Below are positions 11,768-24,369 of a stretch of 64,000 nt of DNA, piece after piece (the stretch's first letter is position 1; every line of letters starts with the position of its first letter). The translations under genes and the position numbers were made by a program. Source of the stretch: Diadophis punctatus similis (Eukaryota > Chordata > Lepidosauria > Squamata > Dipsadidae); NCBI GenBank assembly GCA_023053685.1, contig JALIGW010000062.1, forward strand, positions 3,088,604-3,152,603, in the 5' to 3' direction. Under the pieces are notes generated by a model, which was not told the origin of the DNA, did no database searches, and was given only the letters and a program-made list of their open reading frames with translations.

Positions 11768-12261
11768 ACTTTTTACAACCATGTACACTTTTTACAAACT
11801 TCAAACTTGACAGCTTTAAGCCTTGTGGACTTCAACTCCCAGAATTCCTCCTCCAGTCATGCTAGCTCAGGAATGGGAGTTGAAGTCCACAAGGCTTAAA
11901 GCTGTCAAGTTTGAAGTTTGTAAAAAGTGTACATGGTTGTAAAAAGTCTTGCCAAGTTTGAAGACCCTTGCACCCCTAACCCAGGGGTCTTCAAACTTGA
12001 CAGCTTTAAGACTTGTGGACTTCAACTCCAATTCCTGAGCTAGTATGACTGGAGGAGGAATTCTGGGAGTTGAAGTCCACAAGTTTGAAGACCCTTGCAC
12101 CCCCTTGGCAAGTTTAAGACTTGTGGACTTCAACTCCCAGAATTCCTCCTCCAGTCATACTAGCTCAGGAATGGGAGTTGAAGTCCACAAGTCTTAAACT
12201 TGCCAAGGGGGTGCAAGGGTCTTCAAACTTGTGGACTTCAACTCCCAGAATTCCTCCTCCA
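11768..12261. repeat. Cluster of perfect palindromes derived from a hAT-type fold-back MITE
   Basis: Two hairpins were read by eye. Arms 11768-11841 and 11874-11947 (74 bases, 32-base loop) are exact reverse complements. Arms 12050-12139 and 12172-12261 (90 bases, 32-base loop) are too. All arms share GTGGACTTCAACTCCC. A CAGGGGTCTTCAAAC terminus near 11992 marks the parent hAT MITE family. Copies 2-4 lie at offsets of about 7470, 14912 and 22379. Confidence 0.85.
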
Positions 12262-12452
12262 CTTGGCAACCTTAAAAAAAACCCTTAAAAAAAACCCTTT
12301 AAAAAAGTTCTAACCTGTCGGCTTTCTTCGGACAGCAGCAGCGGCTCCTCAGGTGCCTCGGGAGCAGGCTTCAAGCGGTGGTGGGGGTTTTGGGCTGTAG
12401 CGGAGGTAGCGGCTCACTTCGGGTAGTGGCAGGGACACCGGCTGGGGCAGCG

Positions 12453-12612
12453 GGGACAGCGGGGACAGCGGAAACGGCGGCGGTGGGACAGCGGGGACAG
12501 CAGAAACGGCGGCGGTGGGACAGCGGGGACAGCAGAAACGGCGGCGGTGGGACAGCGGAGACAGCAGAAACGGCGGCGGTGGGACAGCGGGGACAGCAGA
12601 AACGGTGGCGGC
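12453..12612. repeat. GC-rich 32 bp minisatellite, five copies (copy 1)
   Basis: Copies of a 32-base word starting GGGACAGCGG and ending AACGGCGGCGGT begin at about 12453, 12485, 12517, 12549 and 12581. The G-runs could form G-quadruplexes. The proline-, glycine- and arginine-rich open frames here are by-products of the composition. Copies: 19923-20082, 27363-27554 (six repeats) and 34832-34991. Confidence 0.85.
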
Positions 12613-12990
12613 GGGCGGCGGTGGCAAGTAGTGGTGGTGGCGGCGGCAGCAGCGGCAAGCAACAGCGGGGATGGGGGAGGCAAGCAGCAGGGGGGAAGCG
12701 GCGGTGGCGGCAGTGGCAGCGGCGGGGACCACGGAGGCCGAAAACCTCCGAAGGGTGGGGGCTGGTGGGTGGGTAGGGCTACATTCGATGTATAAGACGC
12801 ACCCAAATTTTCACCCTCTTTTTGGGGGTAAAAAGGTGCGTCCTATACTCCGAAAAATACGGTAACTTAGCAACTGCAGTGCTTCACTTAACAACTGTGG
12901 CATCAAAAGTCGTAACATGGTGCAAAACTCACTTAACAACTATCTCACTTAGCAAAAGAAATTTTGGGTTCAATAGTGGTTGTAAGTTAA

Positions 12991-13220
12991 TAGCAATAGC
13001 AATAGCACTTTTCTTATATACTGCTTCATAGTGCTTTACAGCCCTCTCTAAGCGGTTTACAGAGTTCAGCATATTGCCCCCAACAATCTGGGTCCTCATT
13101 TTACCGACCTCGGAAGGATGGAAGGCTGAGTCTTGAGCCTAGTGAGATTTGAACAGCTGAACTGTTGAACTAGCAGTCAGCCTGCAATGGCTGCATTTAA
13201 CCACTGCACCACTTCAGCTC
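12991..13220 (-). mobile_element. tRNA-derived CORE/MIR-like SINE (copy 1)
   Basis: Read on the - strand it starts near 13220 with an A-box-like TGGTGCAGTGG, then a B-box GTTCAAATC. A body with GTAAAATGAGGACCC and GGCTGTAAAGCAC, typical of MIR/L2-type tails, follows. It ends in (TATTGC)n. It splits the Tigger-like MITE. This copy has the 4-base deletion GAGTCTTGAGCC (near 13130). Confidence 0.75.
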
Positions 13221-13237
13221 TTAATAAGGACTACCTG

Positions 13238-14760
13238 TATATGTTAACCTGACAGTAGGTGATTATAAAAATTTCCATTAACAATGGTATGAAATAATAT
13301 GCTCAAATTTGTATGTAACTGTCCAATTGCAGGTTGGATGTGTTATTTTTGTTCACTTTTTTAGAACTCTGTGCAAAACATAAACTTGCATTAAAAAATT
13401 GAACAAATGCACTTATGAAAACAACCCCCCCCATCGAACTATAATACTTTCATTGATTAAACAATGTTTCAGTTACACCACATTATGGATGGCTTTCTCA
13501 CACTGTGATAACTTTCATTTACAAAGCACAGGCGCACAACATGCTAACCACATGGCACTTCACATTTTGATTGCTATAATGTTCTTGTGTTATGGAGCTG
13601 CCCTTGCATTTAGTCTGGAGGCCAAAGCTGGTGCAGAATGGCGCACCTGGCAGTGCTCATGTGATACTATTGCTGAAGCATCAGCAGCACCAATGGATAA
13701 TTAGCTGTTGAACTAAATACAAGGTTTCCTTGGCAATACATGGCTTAAACTGGACTTCCCAGTGTACAAGTATTACCTTTCTTGTTATAGGCTGGGTCAG
13801 TGCTGGGAAAGAACCTTGTCGCTGGACCAAGAACCACATTGTACATTCTTGTGGCTTGTCATAGAATTTCTCAATGGTGCACTCTTTCCTGAAATTCCTG
13901 AGCTGATTATAATTACATCTTTAAAGGCACCTTTCTTCTCTCATTTTCCTTGTGAAAATGCTGTTTTAAATTGTTCAAATAATTTTTTTGTTTTATGTTT
14001 AATTTCCTCTCTTTTTAAAATTGAAATTAACGATTATTTTAATCTGTTTATTATACTATTTGCATTTTGCATTTCTTGTTTTCTTTTTATGTTACATTGT
14101 TCTAATTGTTCATTATAGTTTCAATACAATTATATTTATATAGTATTAATTAAAGCTATGAACAGTCTATTGTGTAGATAATTTGGTAATCAGTTATAGA
14201 GAAAAAAGGAAAGATACACCCTATATTAATTACAATTTACAATATCACAAGCATAAATTTTGTTTTTCAGATATAACTAAGACATATTTTTCAGACATAA
14301 TATTAAAGGAAAAAACTGCAGCAATGGAAAAAGAGTACATGTTCACAAAAGAAGTCTGACAAAATTTAAATAAAAATTCTTATACACACAATATATCACA
14401 CAATACAGCAAATAAAATCACTTATAGCATGGCTTCTCCCTAACAGTTAGGCAGCAAATTTTACAGTCTTTCCAAGTTTCCATATTATATGTAGCAAGAA
14501 TTTTGCCTGCCTGGGTGTTTGTTTTCAATGTATTCTCCTGGATTTTTTAAAAAAATTAATAACCCGTTCTATTTAATAATAATAATTTACTACATACACT
14601 CAATAAGATCACCCAGACGTTGCAAAATACAGCCGATACTCCAATTCTAGGAGTCACTTCCTGGTTCCTTTGTACACGTGTCTCTCTTCAGCCAATGGCA
14701 AAGCAGCCTGGAATAGAAGGGCTAGATTCTGCGGTTCACATCTATTTCTGTAAAAAGTGA
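13238..14760. other. Unrecognised right interior of the 4.7 kb element
   Basis: About 1.5 kb, AT-rich, with no domain I recognise. Two + strand frames (13399-13704 and 13762-14118) have neither a start context nor a motif that I would trust, and the first is broken in copy 4. On the - strand, about 13700 to 13490 reads like a diverged interspersed repeat (GCCATTCTGCACCAGCT, GGGCAGCTCCATAACAC). I half-recognise this from squamate genomes but cannot name it. Equivalent stretches: 20712-22235, 28182-29704 and 35621-37145. Confidence 0.45.
14655..14698. promoter_or_regulatory. Promoter-like motif cluster near the right end of the 4.7 kb element
   Basis: Within 45 bases lie an ETS-type CACTTCCTGG (14655-14664), an E-box CACGTG (14675-14680) and a CCAAT box CAGCCAATGG (14689-14698). 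Such a cluster suits a TATA-less promoter, either the element's own or one captured from a host gene. No transcript evidence exists here. The same cluster recurs in copies 2-4 (near 22130, 29598 and 37039). Confidence 0.35.
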
Positions 14761-14807
14761 AGCGAGCGCCTCAAAAAGAGCCGATTTTTGGAAAGAATGC
14801 CCTAGCT

Positions 14808-14942
14808 CAGGGGTAGGCAAAGTTGGCTCTTCTATGACTCGTGGACTTCAACTCCCAGACTTTCTGAGCCAATCATGCTAGCTCAGGAATTCTGGGAGTT
14901 GAAGTCCACGAGTCATAGAAGAGCCAACTTTGCCTACCCCTG
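14808..14942. mobile_element. 135 bp hAT fold-back MITE (copy 1)
   Basis: Same as 51-185. Target duplication CCCTAGCT at 14800-14807 and 14943-14950. Confidence 0.92.
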
Positions 14943-16894
14943 CCCTAGCTTGTCTGCATTCTTTCAAAAAATCGGGACTTTTTAGAGGACGGGCGGGACG
15001 CGGGACAAAGCATTAAAAAGCGGGTGTGTCCCGCCAAAATCGGGACGTCTGGTCACCTTATATTAAAACCTTATTAATATTAATAGGGCGACAGGAGGCA
15101 CGCTTGCTGCAACACAGGAACAGAAAAAGAAATCCTGTTTCAAAAGCCTTAAACCAAGTTAAGGCCTATTATGGCCTATTAACAGGCTCCTTAAGGGGAG
15201 CATAGAGTGGTGGTGCTTTTCCTGCCGTTCTGCACTGCGGGGCTTCGCTTCTCGGCCTCCGCGATCCTGGGTGAAAGCAGGGGGGGAATGAGCGATTGTC
15301 ATCGGGTTGCCCTCCCTGTTTTGTTTTTCGCGCGGCATCAAACACACAGCGATTACATAGGACGGGATAGCCCAGCTGCTGGTCGGAACTACCGATTCGC
15401 CGGCAACAGTCCTGCTGCATCTTTCTTGGAAGATGTGAGAACTTTCGTGATACGCTTTCTATTGTGTACTTGCATAAAAGGCGAGTTCTCGTAGACCGTT
15501 TGTTGTTGTTTTTTTAACAGTGAGCCAAATTTTTACCTTTTGAAGAAATGACCTTGGATTTTCATTATAGTATTGAAGCTATCGTACGCCTTTTTCACTC
15601 GGTTAAACTCTTTTGAAACTGGATTCCTTCTTCTGTGCCTGTGTTACAGCCCCTGGGCCTCCTGTTGCACTATTAATGTCAATAAGTGTTTAATAACAAA
15701 GATACAGAATAATAAACTCAAAATCCCATTAAAAAGGGTTGGGGTTTTTTTGTGGCTGCTATTCCTTTTTGGACCACAGGATGACAAGGTTTTCCGTTCC
15801 CCAGGGGCTGCAGAACAGGCACGCGCGAATCCTTTTTCAAAAGCCTTAAACCGAGTTAAAAACGCCTACGATAGCTTCAACAGATGCAGAATAATCCTCT
15901 TAAAATGCCATTGAAAAGGGTTTTTTTAAGACATTTGAAGCAGGATTTTTTTCTGTTCCTGTGTTGCAGCAAATAGACCTCCAGTTGCCCTATTAATGTT
16001 AATAAGGTGTTATTAATAAACAACAAACTTGAAATGCCATTTAAAAAGTTTCTTTTGGTGTCTGCGATACCTGCTTTGACCACAGGAGGGCACTATCCCT
16101 TAGCGTCGAAGCTATCGTACACCTTTTTAACTCGGTTTAAGTCGGTTTTGAAGTGGGATTATTTCTTCTCTCCCTGTGTTGCGGCCCTTGGGCTTCCTGT
16201 TGCCGTATTAATGTTAATAATGAGACGTTTAACGATAATGATACAGAATAATAAATTTACAATCCCACCGTGACCAGGTCGCTGCGAAAGGAAGTTGGGG
16301 GGGAAGACTTAGAAGAAAGTACAGGAAGTCAGCCATGATGGGAAGGTCGGTTTTCAAAAGAACTGGGGGACGGCAACTGAAAACGGACAGGAAGTCGGGC
16401 GTGCTTGGAAGGTCGCTGTGAAAGGAAGTTGTGGTGGGATGCCAGGAGAAGGGCACAACGGAAGTCGGCCATACTGGGAAGGTCGCTCAAAGAAGCACTG
16501 GCACATAAATCGGCAGCCATGCGGAGAAGGGCAACGGGAGCGGATCGTCCCCTTAAGAGGAGCGTAGGGGCGGTGCTTTTCCTGCCGCTCTGCACTTCGG
16601 GGATTTTTTTGGCTGCTGCACCTGCTTGGACCACACGATGGCACAATTTTCTGTCCCTTAGCAATAGCACTGAAGCCATCATAGGCCTTTTTGAATCGGT
16701 TTAACTCTTTTGAAGCAGGATTCCTTCTGTGCCTGTGTTGCAGCCCCTGGGCCTCCTGTTGCCCCATGAATGTTAATAATAAGGCGTTTAATAGTGAAGA
16801 CACAGAATAATAAACTTAAAATCCGTCTAAAGGGTTTTTTCTTCTTTTTGTGTCTGCGTGGCACAGTTTTCTGTCCCTTAGCAATAGCATTGAG

Positions 16895-17656
16895 TAAAAT
16901 CCTACACCTAGCTAAGAAAAACCAAAGAAACGCATATAAACTGGGTGAAACCACACTCAATAGCAGCGACTGCGAGAGGGATCTAGGAGTCTTGGTGGAC
17001 AACTAACTACATATAAGCTGGCAATGTGCAGCGGCAACCAAAAAAGCCAATGCAATCCTGAGTTGCATTAACAGAGGGATACAATCTAGAACTAGGGAGG
17101 TACTGTAAAGCCTTAGTTAGACCACAACTAGAGTACTGCACCCAGTTCTGGTCACCACACTATAAAAAAGACATTGAAGCTCTAGAGAAAGTGCAGAGAA
17201 GAGCAACCAGGATGATAAGGGGACTGGAAACTAAAACATACGAAGAACGGTTGGGGGAACTGAGCTTGGCCAGTCTGGCGAAGAGAAGGACTAGGGGTGA
17301 CATGATAACAGTGTTCCAATACTTGAGGGGCTGCCACAGAGAGGAGGGGATTAGGCTGTTTTCCAAGGCACAAGAAGGCCAGACAAGGAATAATGGATGG
17401 AAACTGACCAGAGAGAGATTCAACCTGGAAATGAGGAGGAACTTTCTGACAGTGAGAGCAATCGACCGGTGGAACAGCTTGCCTGCGGAGGTTGTGAGAG
17501 CTCCAACACTTGAGACTTTCAAAAGGAAATTGGACGGCCATTTATCCAAAATGGTGTAGGGACTCTTGCTTGAGTGGGGGGGGGGCGAGGTTGGTTGGTG
17601 GTGGTTGGACTACAAGGTCCCTTCCAACTCTAATAATAATGTAATCTAATGTAAAA
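16895..17656 (+). pseudogene. CR1/L3-like LINE 3' fragment (U3)
   Basis: CCAAAATGG subtype. It has a private C-terminal change (GGACGGCCAT instead of GGACTGCCAT near 17533). Otherwise it is as in U2. Confidence 0.85.
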
Positions 17657-17926
17657 AGGCCTATAATGGCCTCAATGTTATGGATAGAAAACTGCCATCC
17701 TGTGGTCAAAGCAGGCATTGCAGCCACAAAAAGAAACCAACCTTTTAAATGGGATTTTAAGGTTATTATCGTGTATCTTTATTATTAAAATAAGGTGACC
17801 AGATTTTAACATTGGTAAAGAGGGACACCATTGACCGGGTGTGGGTGGGTTCCTGATTAAAAATTTGGTCTATATGGAGCAACAAAAATTTTCATAGAAC
17901 GCAAAAATAGTATTGTAATATATTTC

Positions 17927-18088
<162 letters not shown>

Positions 18089-19082
18089 GAAATACCACTC
18101 ACGCATCATCACGAAAGCTGCTGTAAACACATACTGGTTAATTCTTCTGTCCACCAAAATTCAAGCTAACAGAAGAAGCACGAAAAAAGGAATTTCTCCT
18201 TCAATTTTAGCATACCACTTTCATTGGTTAGGAACCAACTGCCTTTTGCAACAACTGCAAATTCCTGAAACCTTTCAAGAGTAGTCCCAGATGTCAGGAC
18301 ATGGATTAAAGATAGTCACAATAGTCATGTATGTATACCTTTAAAATAATATCTAATTGCTACAGTTGATAAATGTGGTTTTGGATATCATAAATATGAC
18401 TTTCAAAGGTTTTTAGAAGGATCTTTTCTAATATAACCCAGGGATGCACAACTCCAGGTTACTGTAACTTAAATCAGTCTATATGAAGTTCCATAATAAT
18501 CTTATCGTCGCCAATTTAACCTTTGCAAACAATTAAAATTTCCTCTATTTTAATCACACTGGATCTAATCCATCTGTATGGGCCATTTTCATTCAAAGCA
18601 AAGCTTTGATAGCCCACCCAAAACGTGAAAGGCACCAAAATGAATGAGTAAATCGGTTTGCCACACCGTAAAATATATTTTGTTTTTAAAAAAACGATTT
18701 GCGGTCCATTTTTAAAATAATCAATCCGTAGAAAATCCCAAGATATAAAATTGACAAGTAAAAATTGTTTAGATCGGTTCCCCCCCGCCAAGTACTAATT
18801 CCGGTTTGTTTGTTTTTTAATATAAAACCACCTAATCCTTGACATACAATAGCTCATTTAGTGACCGTTCAAAGTTACAATGGCACTGAAAAAATGACTT
18901 GTGGCCATTTTTCGTACGTATGATTGTTGCAGTATCCCCATGATCACAGGATTAAAATTCAGACGCTTGGCAACTGACTCATATTTATAACAGTTGCAGT
19001 ATTCCTGGGTCATGTGATCACCTTTTGTGACCTTCTACAAGCAAAGTCAATGAGGAAGCCAGATTCACTTAACGTGTGACTA

Positions 19083-20332
19083 CCGTATTTTTCGGAGTAT
19101 AGGACGCACCGGAATATAGGACGCACCTAGATTTTAGAGGAGGAAAACAAGGAAAAAAGTATTCTGAACCAAATGGTGTAGTAATATATTATTTAATAAA
19201 ATACCAGTGTAGCAGAATACTTTTTACAACCATGTAAACTTTTTACAACCATGTACACTTTTTACAAACTTCAAACTTGACAGCTTTAAGCCTTGTGGAC
19301 TTCAACTCCCAGAATTCCTCCTCCAGTCATGCTAGCTCAGGAATGGGAGTTGAAGTCCACAAGGCTTAAAGCTGTCAAGTTTGAAGTTTGTAAAAAGTGT
19401 ACATGGTTGTAAAAAGTCTTGCCAAGTTTGAAGACCCTTGCACCCCTAACCCAGGGGTCTTCAAACTTGACAGCTTTAAGACTTGTGGACTTCAACTCCA
19501 ATTCCTGAGCTAGTATGACTGGAGGAGGAATTCTGGGAGTTGAAGTCCACAAGTTTGAAGACCCTTGCACCCCCTTGGCAAGTTTAAGACTTGTGGACTT
19601 CAACTCCCAGAATTCCTCCTCCAGTCATACTAGCTCAGGAATGGGAGTTGAAGTCCACAAGTCTTAAACTTGCCAAGGGGGTGCAAGGGTCTTCAAACTT
19701 GTGGACTTCAACTCCCAGAATTCCTCCTCCACTTGGCAACCTTAAAAAAAACCCTTAAAAAAAACCCTTTAAAAAAGTTCTAACCTGTCGGCTTTCTTCG
19801 GACAGCAGCAGCGGCTCCTCAGGTGCCTCGGGAGCAGGCTTCAAGCGGTGGTGGGGGTTTTGGGCTGTAGCGGAGGTGGCGGCTCACTTCGGGTAGTGGC
19901 AGGGACACCGGCTGGGGCAGCGGGGACAGCGGGGACAGCGGAAACGGCGGCGGTGGGACAGCGGGGACAGCAGAAACGGCGGCGGTGGGACAGCGGGGAC
20001 AGCAGAAACGGCGGCGGTGGGACAGCGGAGACAGCAGAAACGGCGGCGGTGGGACAGCGGGGACAGCAGAAACGGTGGCGGCGGGCGGCGGTGGCAAGTA
20101 GTGGTGGTGGCGGCGGCAGCAGCGGCAAGCAACAGCGGGGATGGGGGAGGCAAGCAGCAGGGGGGAAGCGGCGGTGGCGGCAGTGGCAGCGGCGGGGACC
20201 ATGGAGGCCGAAAACCTCCGAAGGGTGGGGGCTGGTGGGTGGGTAGGGCTACATTCGATGTATAAGACGCACCCAAATTTTCACCCTCTTTTTGGGGGTA
20301 AAAAGGTGCGTCCTATACTCCGAAAAATACGG
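19083..20332. mobile_element. Tc1/mariner-type MITE (copy 2)
   Basis: 1250 bases, same ends and TA flanks. Private change GGGACCATGGAGG near 20197, where the other copies have GGGACCACGGAGG. Confidence 0.8.
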
Positions 20333-20460
20333 TAACTTAGCAACTGCAGTGCTTCACTTAACAACTGTGGCATCAAAAGTCGTAACATGGTGCAAAACTC
20401 ACTTAACAACTATCTCACTTAGCAAAAGAAATTTTGGGTTCAATAGTGGTTGTAAGTTAA

Positions 20461-20694
20461 TAGCAATAGCAATAGCACTTTTCTTATATACTGCTTCATA
20501 GTGCTTTACAGCCCTCTCTAAGCGGTTTACAGAGTTCAGCATATTGCCCCCAACAATCTGGGTCCTCATTTTACCGACCTCGGAAGGATGGAAGGCTGAG
20601 TCAACCTTGAGCCTAGTGAGATTTGAACAGCTGAACTGTTGAACTAGCAGTCAGCCTGCAATGGCTGCATTTAACCACTGCACCACTTCAGCTC
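20461..20694 (-). mobile_element. tRNA-derived CORE/MIR-like SINE (copy 2)
   Basis: As copy 1 but with the intact GAGTCAACCTTGAGCC. Confidence 0.75.
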
Positions 20695-22282
20695 TTAATA
20701 AGGACTACCTGTATATGTTAACCTGACAGTAGGTGATTATAAAAATTTCCATTAACAATGGTATGAAATAATATGCTCAAATTTGTATGTAACTGTCCAA
20801 TTGCAGGTTGGATGTGTTATTTTTGTTCACTTTTTTAGAACTCTGTGCAAAACATAAACTTGCATTAAAAAATTGAACAAATGCACTTATGAAAACAACC
20901 CCCCCCCATCGAACTATAATACTTTCATTGATTAAACAATGTTTCAGTTACACCACATTATGGATGGCTTTCTCACACTGTGATAACTTTCATTTACAAA
21001 GCACAGGCGCACAACATGCTAACCACATGGCACTTCACATTTTGATTGCTATAATGTTCTTGTGTTATGGAGCTGCCCTTGCATTTAGTCTGGAGGCCAA
21101 AGCTGGTGCAGAATGGCGCACCTGGCAGTGCTCATGTGATACTATTGCTGAAGCATCAGCAGCACCAATGGATAATTAGCTGTTGAACTAAATACAAGGT
21201 TTCCTTGGCAATACATGGCTTAAACTGGACTTCCCAGTGTACAAGTATTACCTTTCTTGTTATAGGCTGGGTCAGTGCTGGGAAAGAACCTTGTCGCTGG
21301 ACCAAGAACCACATTGTACATTCTTGTGGCTTGTCATAGAATTTCTCAATGGTGCACTCTTTCCTGAAATTCCTGAGCTGATTATAATTACATCTTTAAA
21401 GGCACCTTTCTTCTCTCATTTTCCTTGTGAAAATGCTGTTTTAAATTGTTCAAATAATTTTTTTGTTTTATGTTTAATTTCCTCTCTTTTTAAAATTGAA
21501 ATTAACGATTATTTTAATCTGTTTATTATACTATTTGCATTTTGCATTTCTTGTTTTCTTTTTATGTTACATTGTTCTAATTGTTCATTATAGTTTCAAT
21601 ACAATTATATTTATATAGTATTAATTAAAGCTATGAACAGTCTATTGTGTAGATAATTTGGTAATCAGTTATAGAGAAAAAAGGAAAGATACACCCTATA
21701 TTAATTACAATTTACAATATCACAAGCATAAATTTTGTTTTTCAGATATAACTAAGACATATTTTTCAGACATAATATTAAAGGAAAAAACTGCAGCAAT
21801 GGAAAAAGAGTACATGTTCACAAAAGAAGTCTGACAAAATTTAAATAAAAATTCTTATACACACAATATATCACACAATACAGCAAATAAAATCACTTAT
21901 AGCATGGCTTCTCCCTAACAGTTAGGCAGCAAATTTTACAGTCTTTCCAAGTTTCCATATTATATGTAGCAAGAATTTTGCCTGCCTGGGTGTTTGTTTT
22001 CAATGTATTCTCCTGGATTTTTTAAAAAAATTAATAACCCGTTCTATTTAATAATAATAATTTACTACATACACTCAATAAGATCACCCAGACGTTGCAA
22101 AATACAGCCGATACTCCAATTCTAGGAGTCACTTCCTGGTTCCTTTGTACACGTGTCTCTCTTCAGCCAATGGCAAAGCAGCCTGGAATAGAAGGGCTAG
22201 ATTCTGCGGTTCACATCTATTTCTGTAAAAAGTGAAGCGAGCGCCTCAAAAAGAGCCGATTTTTGGAAAGAATGCCCTAGCT

Positions 22283-22417
22283 CAGGGGTAGGCAAAGTTG
22301 GCTCTTCTATGACTCGTGGACTTCAACTCCCAGACTTTCTGAGCCAATCATGCTAGCTCAGGAATTCTGGGAGTTGAAGTCCACGAGTCATAGAAGAGCC
22401 AACTTTGCCTACCCCTG
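22283..22417. mobile_element. 135 bp hAT fold-back MITE (copy 2)
   Basis: Same as 51-185, with the same CCCTAGCT flanks. Confidence 0.92.
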
Positions 22418-24369
22418 CCCTAGCTTGTCTGCATTCTTTCAAAAAATCGGGACTTTTTAGAGGACGGGCGGGACGCGGGACAAAGCATTAAAAAGCGGGT
22501 GTGTCCCGCCAAAATCGGGACGTCTGGTCACCTTATATTAAAACCTTATTAATATTAATAGGGCGACAGGAGGCACGCTTGCTGCAACACAGGAACAGAA
22601 AAAGAAATCCTGTTTCAAAAGCCTTAAACCAAGTTAAGGCCTATTATGGCCTATTAACAGGCTCCTTAAGGGGAGCATAGAGTGGTGGTGCTTTTCCTGC
22701 CGTTCTGCACTGCGGGGCTTCGCTTCTCGGCCTCCGCGATCCTGGGTGAAAGCAGGGGGGGAATGAGCGATTGTCATCGGGTTGCCCTCCCTGTTTTGTT
22801 TTTCGCGCGGCATCAAACACACAGCGATTACATAGGACGGGATAGCCCAGCTGCTGGTCGGAACTACCGATTCGCCGGCAACAGTCCTGCTGCATCTTTC
22901 TTGGAAGATGTGAGAACTTTCGTGATACGCTTTCTATTGTGTACTTGCATAAAAGGCGAGTTCTCGTAGACCGTTTGTTGTTGTTTTTTTAACAGTGAGC
23001 CAAATTTTTACCTTTTGAAGAAATGACCTTGGATTTTCATTATAGTATTGAAGCTATCGTACGCCTTTTTCACTCGGTTAAACTCTTTTGAAACTGGATT
23101 CCTTCTTCTGTGCCTGTGTTACAGCCCCTGGGCCTCCTGTTGCACTATTAATGTCAATAAGTGTTTAATAACAAAGATACAGAATAATAAACTCAAAATC
23201 CCATTAAAAAGGGTTGGGGTTTTTTTGTGGCTGCTATTCCTTTTTGGACCACAGGATGACAAGGTTTTCCGTTCCCCAGGGGCTGCAGAACAGGCACGCG
23301 CGAATCCTTTTTCAAAAGCCTTAAACCGAGTTAAAAACGCCTACGATAGCTTCAACAGATGCAGAATAATCCTCTTAAAATGCCATTGAAAAGGGTTTTT
23401 TTAAGACATTTGAAGCAGGATTTTTTTCTGTTCCTGTGTTGCAGCAAATAGACCTCCTGTTGCCCTATTAATGTTAATAAGGTGTTATTAATAAACAACA
23501 AACTTGAAATGCCATTTAAAAAGTTTCTTTTGGTGTCTGCGATACCTGCTTTGACCACAGGAGGGCACTATCCCTTAGCGTCGAAGCTATCGTACACCTT
23601 TTTAACTCGGTTTAAGTCGGTTTTGAAGTGGGATTCTTTCTTCTCTCCCTGTGTTGCGGCCCTTGGGCTTCCTGTTGCCGTATTAATGTTAATAATGAGA
23701 CGTTTAACGATAATGATACAGAATAATAAATTTACAATCCCACCGTGACCAGGTCGCTGCGAAAGGAAGTTGGGGGGGAAGACTTAGAAGAAAGTACAGG
23801 AAGTCAGCCATGATGGGAAGGTCGGTTTTCAAAAGAACTGGGGGACGGCAACTGAAAACGGACAGGAAGTCGGGCGTGCTTGGAAGGTCGCTGTGAAAGG
23901 AAGTTGTGGTGGGATGCCAGGAGAAGGGCACAACGGAAGTCGGCCATACTGGGAAGGTCGCTCAAAGAAGCACTGGCACATAAATCGGCAGCCATGCGGA
24001 GAAGGGCAACGGGAGCGGATCGTCCCCTTAAGAGGAGCGTAGGGGCGGTGCTTTTCCTGCCGCTCTGCACTTCGGGGATTTTTTTGGCTGCTGCACCTGC
24101 TTGGACCACACGATGGCACAATTTTCTGTCCCTTAGCAATAGCACTGAAGCCATCATAGGCCTTTTTGAATCGGTTTAACTCTTTTGAAGCAGGATTCCT
24201 TCTGTGCCTGTGTTGCAGCCCCTGGGCCTCCTGTTGCCCCATGAATGTTAATAATAAGGCGTTTAATAGTGAAGACACAGAATAATAAACTTAAAATCCG
24301 TCTAAAGGGTTTTTTCTTCTTTTTGTGTCTGCGTGGCACAGTTTTCTGTCCCTTAGCAATAGCATTGAG

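Larger units (their letters stand above)
11613..12862. mobile_element. Tc1/mariner-type MITE with perfect 28 bp inverted ends (copy 1)
   Basis: The left end begins CCGTATTTTTCGGAGTATAG. The right end is its exact reverse complement over 28 bases through GGACGCACC. TA flanks both sides (11611-11612, 12863-12864), the mariner superfamily target. A second GGACGCACC and a TAAGACGCACCC lie just inside the ends. The 1250-base interior has no transposase. It holds a cluster of palindromes and a GC-rich minisatellite. Confidence 0.8.
11359..13237. mobile_element. Tigger/mariner-like MITE, interrupted by a mariner-type MITE and a SINE (copy 1)
   Basis: The outer pieces resemble a known squamate MITE from memory: ATTTAGTGACCGTTCAAAG, CAGACGCTTGGCAACTG, AAGCCAGATTCACTTAA on the left, then CACTTAACAACTGTGGCA and GTTGTAAGTTAA on the right, ending AGGACTACCTG. 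The ends CACCTAATCCTT and AAGGACTACCTG form degraded inverted repeats. Removing the two nested insertions restores a short element of roughly 400 bases. The family name is tentative. Other copies: 18829-20711, 26271-28181 and 33738-35620. Confidence 0.5.
18829..20711. mobile_element. Tigger/mariner-like MITE, doubly interrupted (copy 2)
   Basis: Same structure as at 11359-13237, with the nested mariner-type MITE at 19083-20332 and SINE at 20461-20694. Confidence 0.5.

Noticed and set aside
12349..12806. Proline-, glycine- or arginine-rich frames of 95-155 codons on both strands
   Set aside because: GC-rich 32 bp minisatellite read in several frames. The length changes with repeat number.
12991..13220. 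tRNA gene
   Set aside because: A- and B-box-like words are present, but the sequence continues into a MIR/L2-like body and is a SINE head, not a foldable tRNA.
13399..14118. 101- and 118-codon frames in the 4.7 kb element as possible cargo genes
   Set aside because: No recognisable domain. The first is broken in copy 4 near 35923, and the second looks like AT-rich DNA giving F/L/I-rich protein. Kept only as unrecognised DNA.
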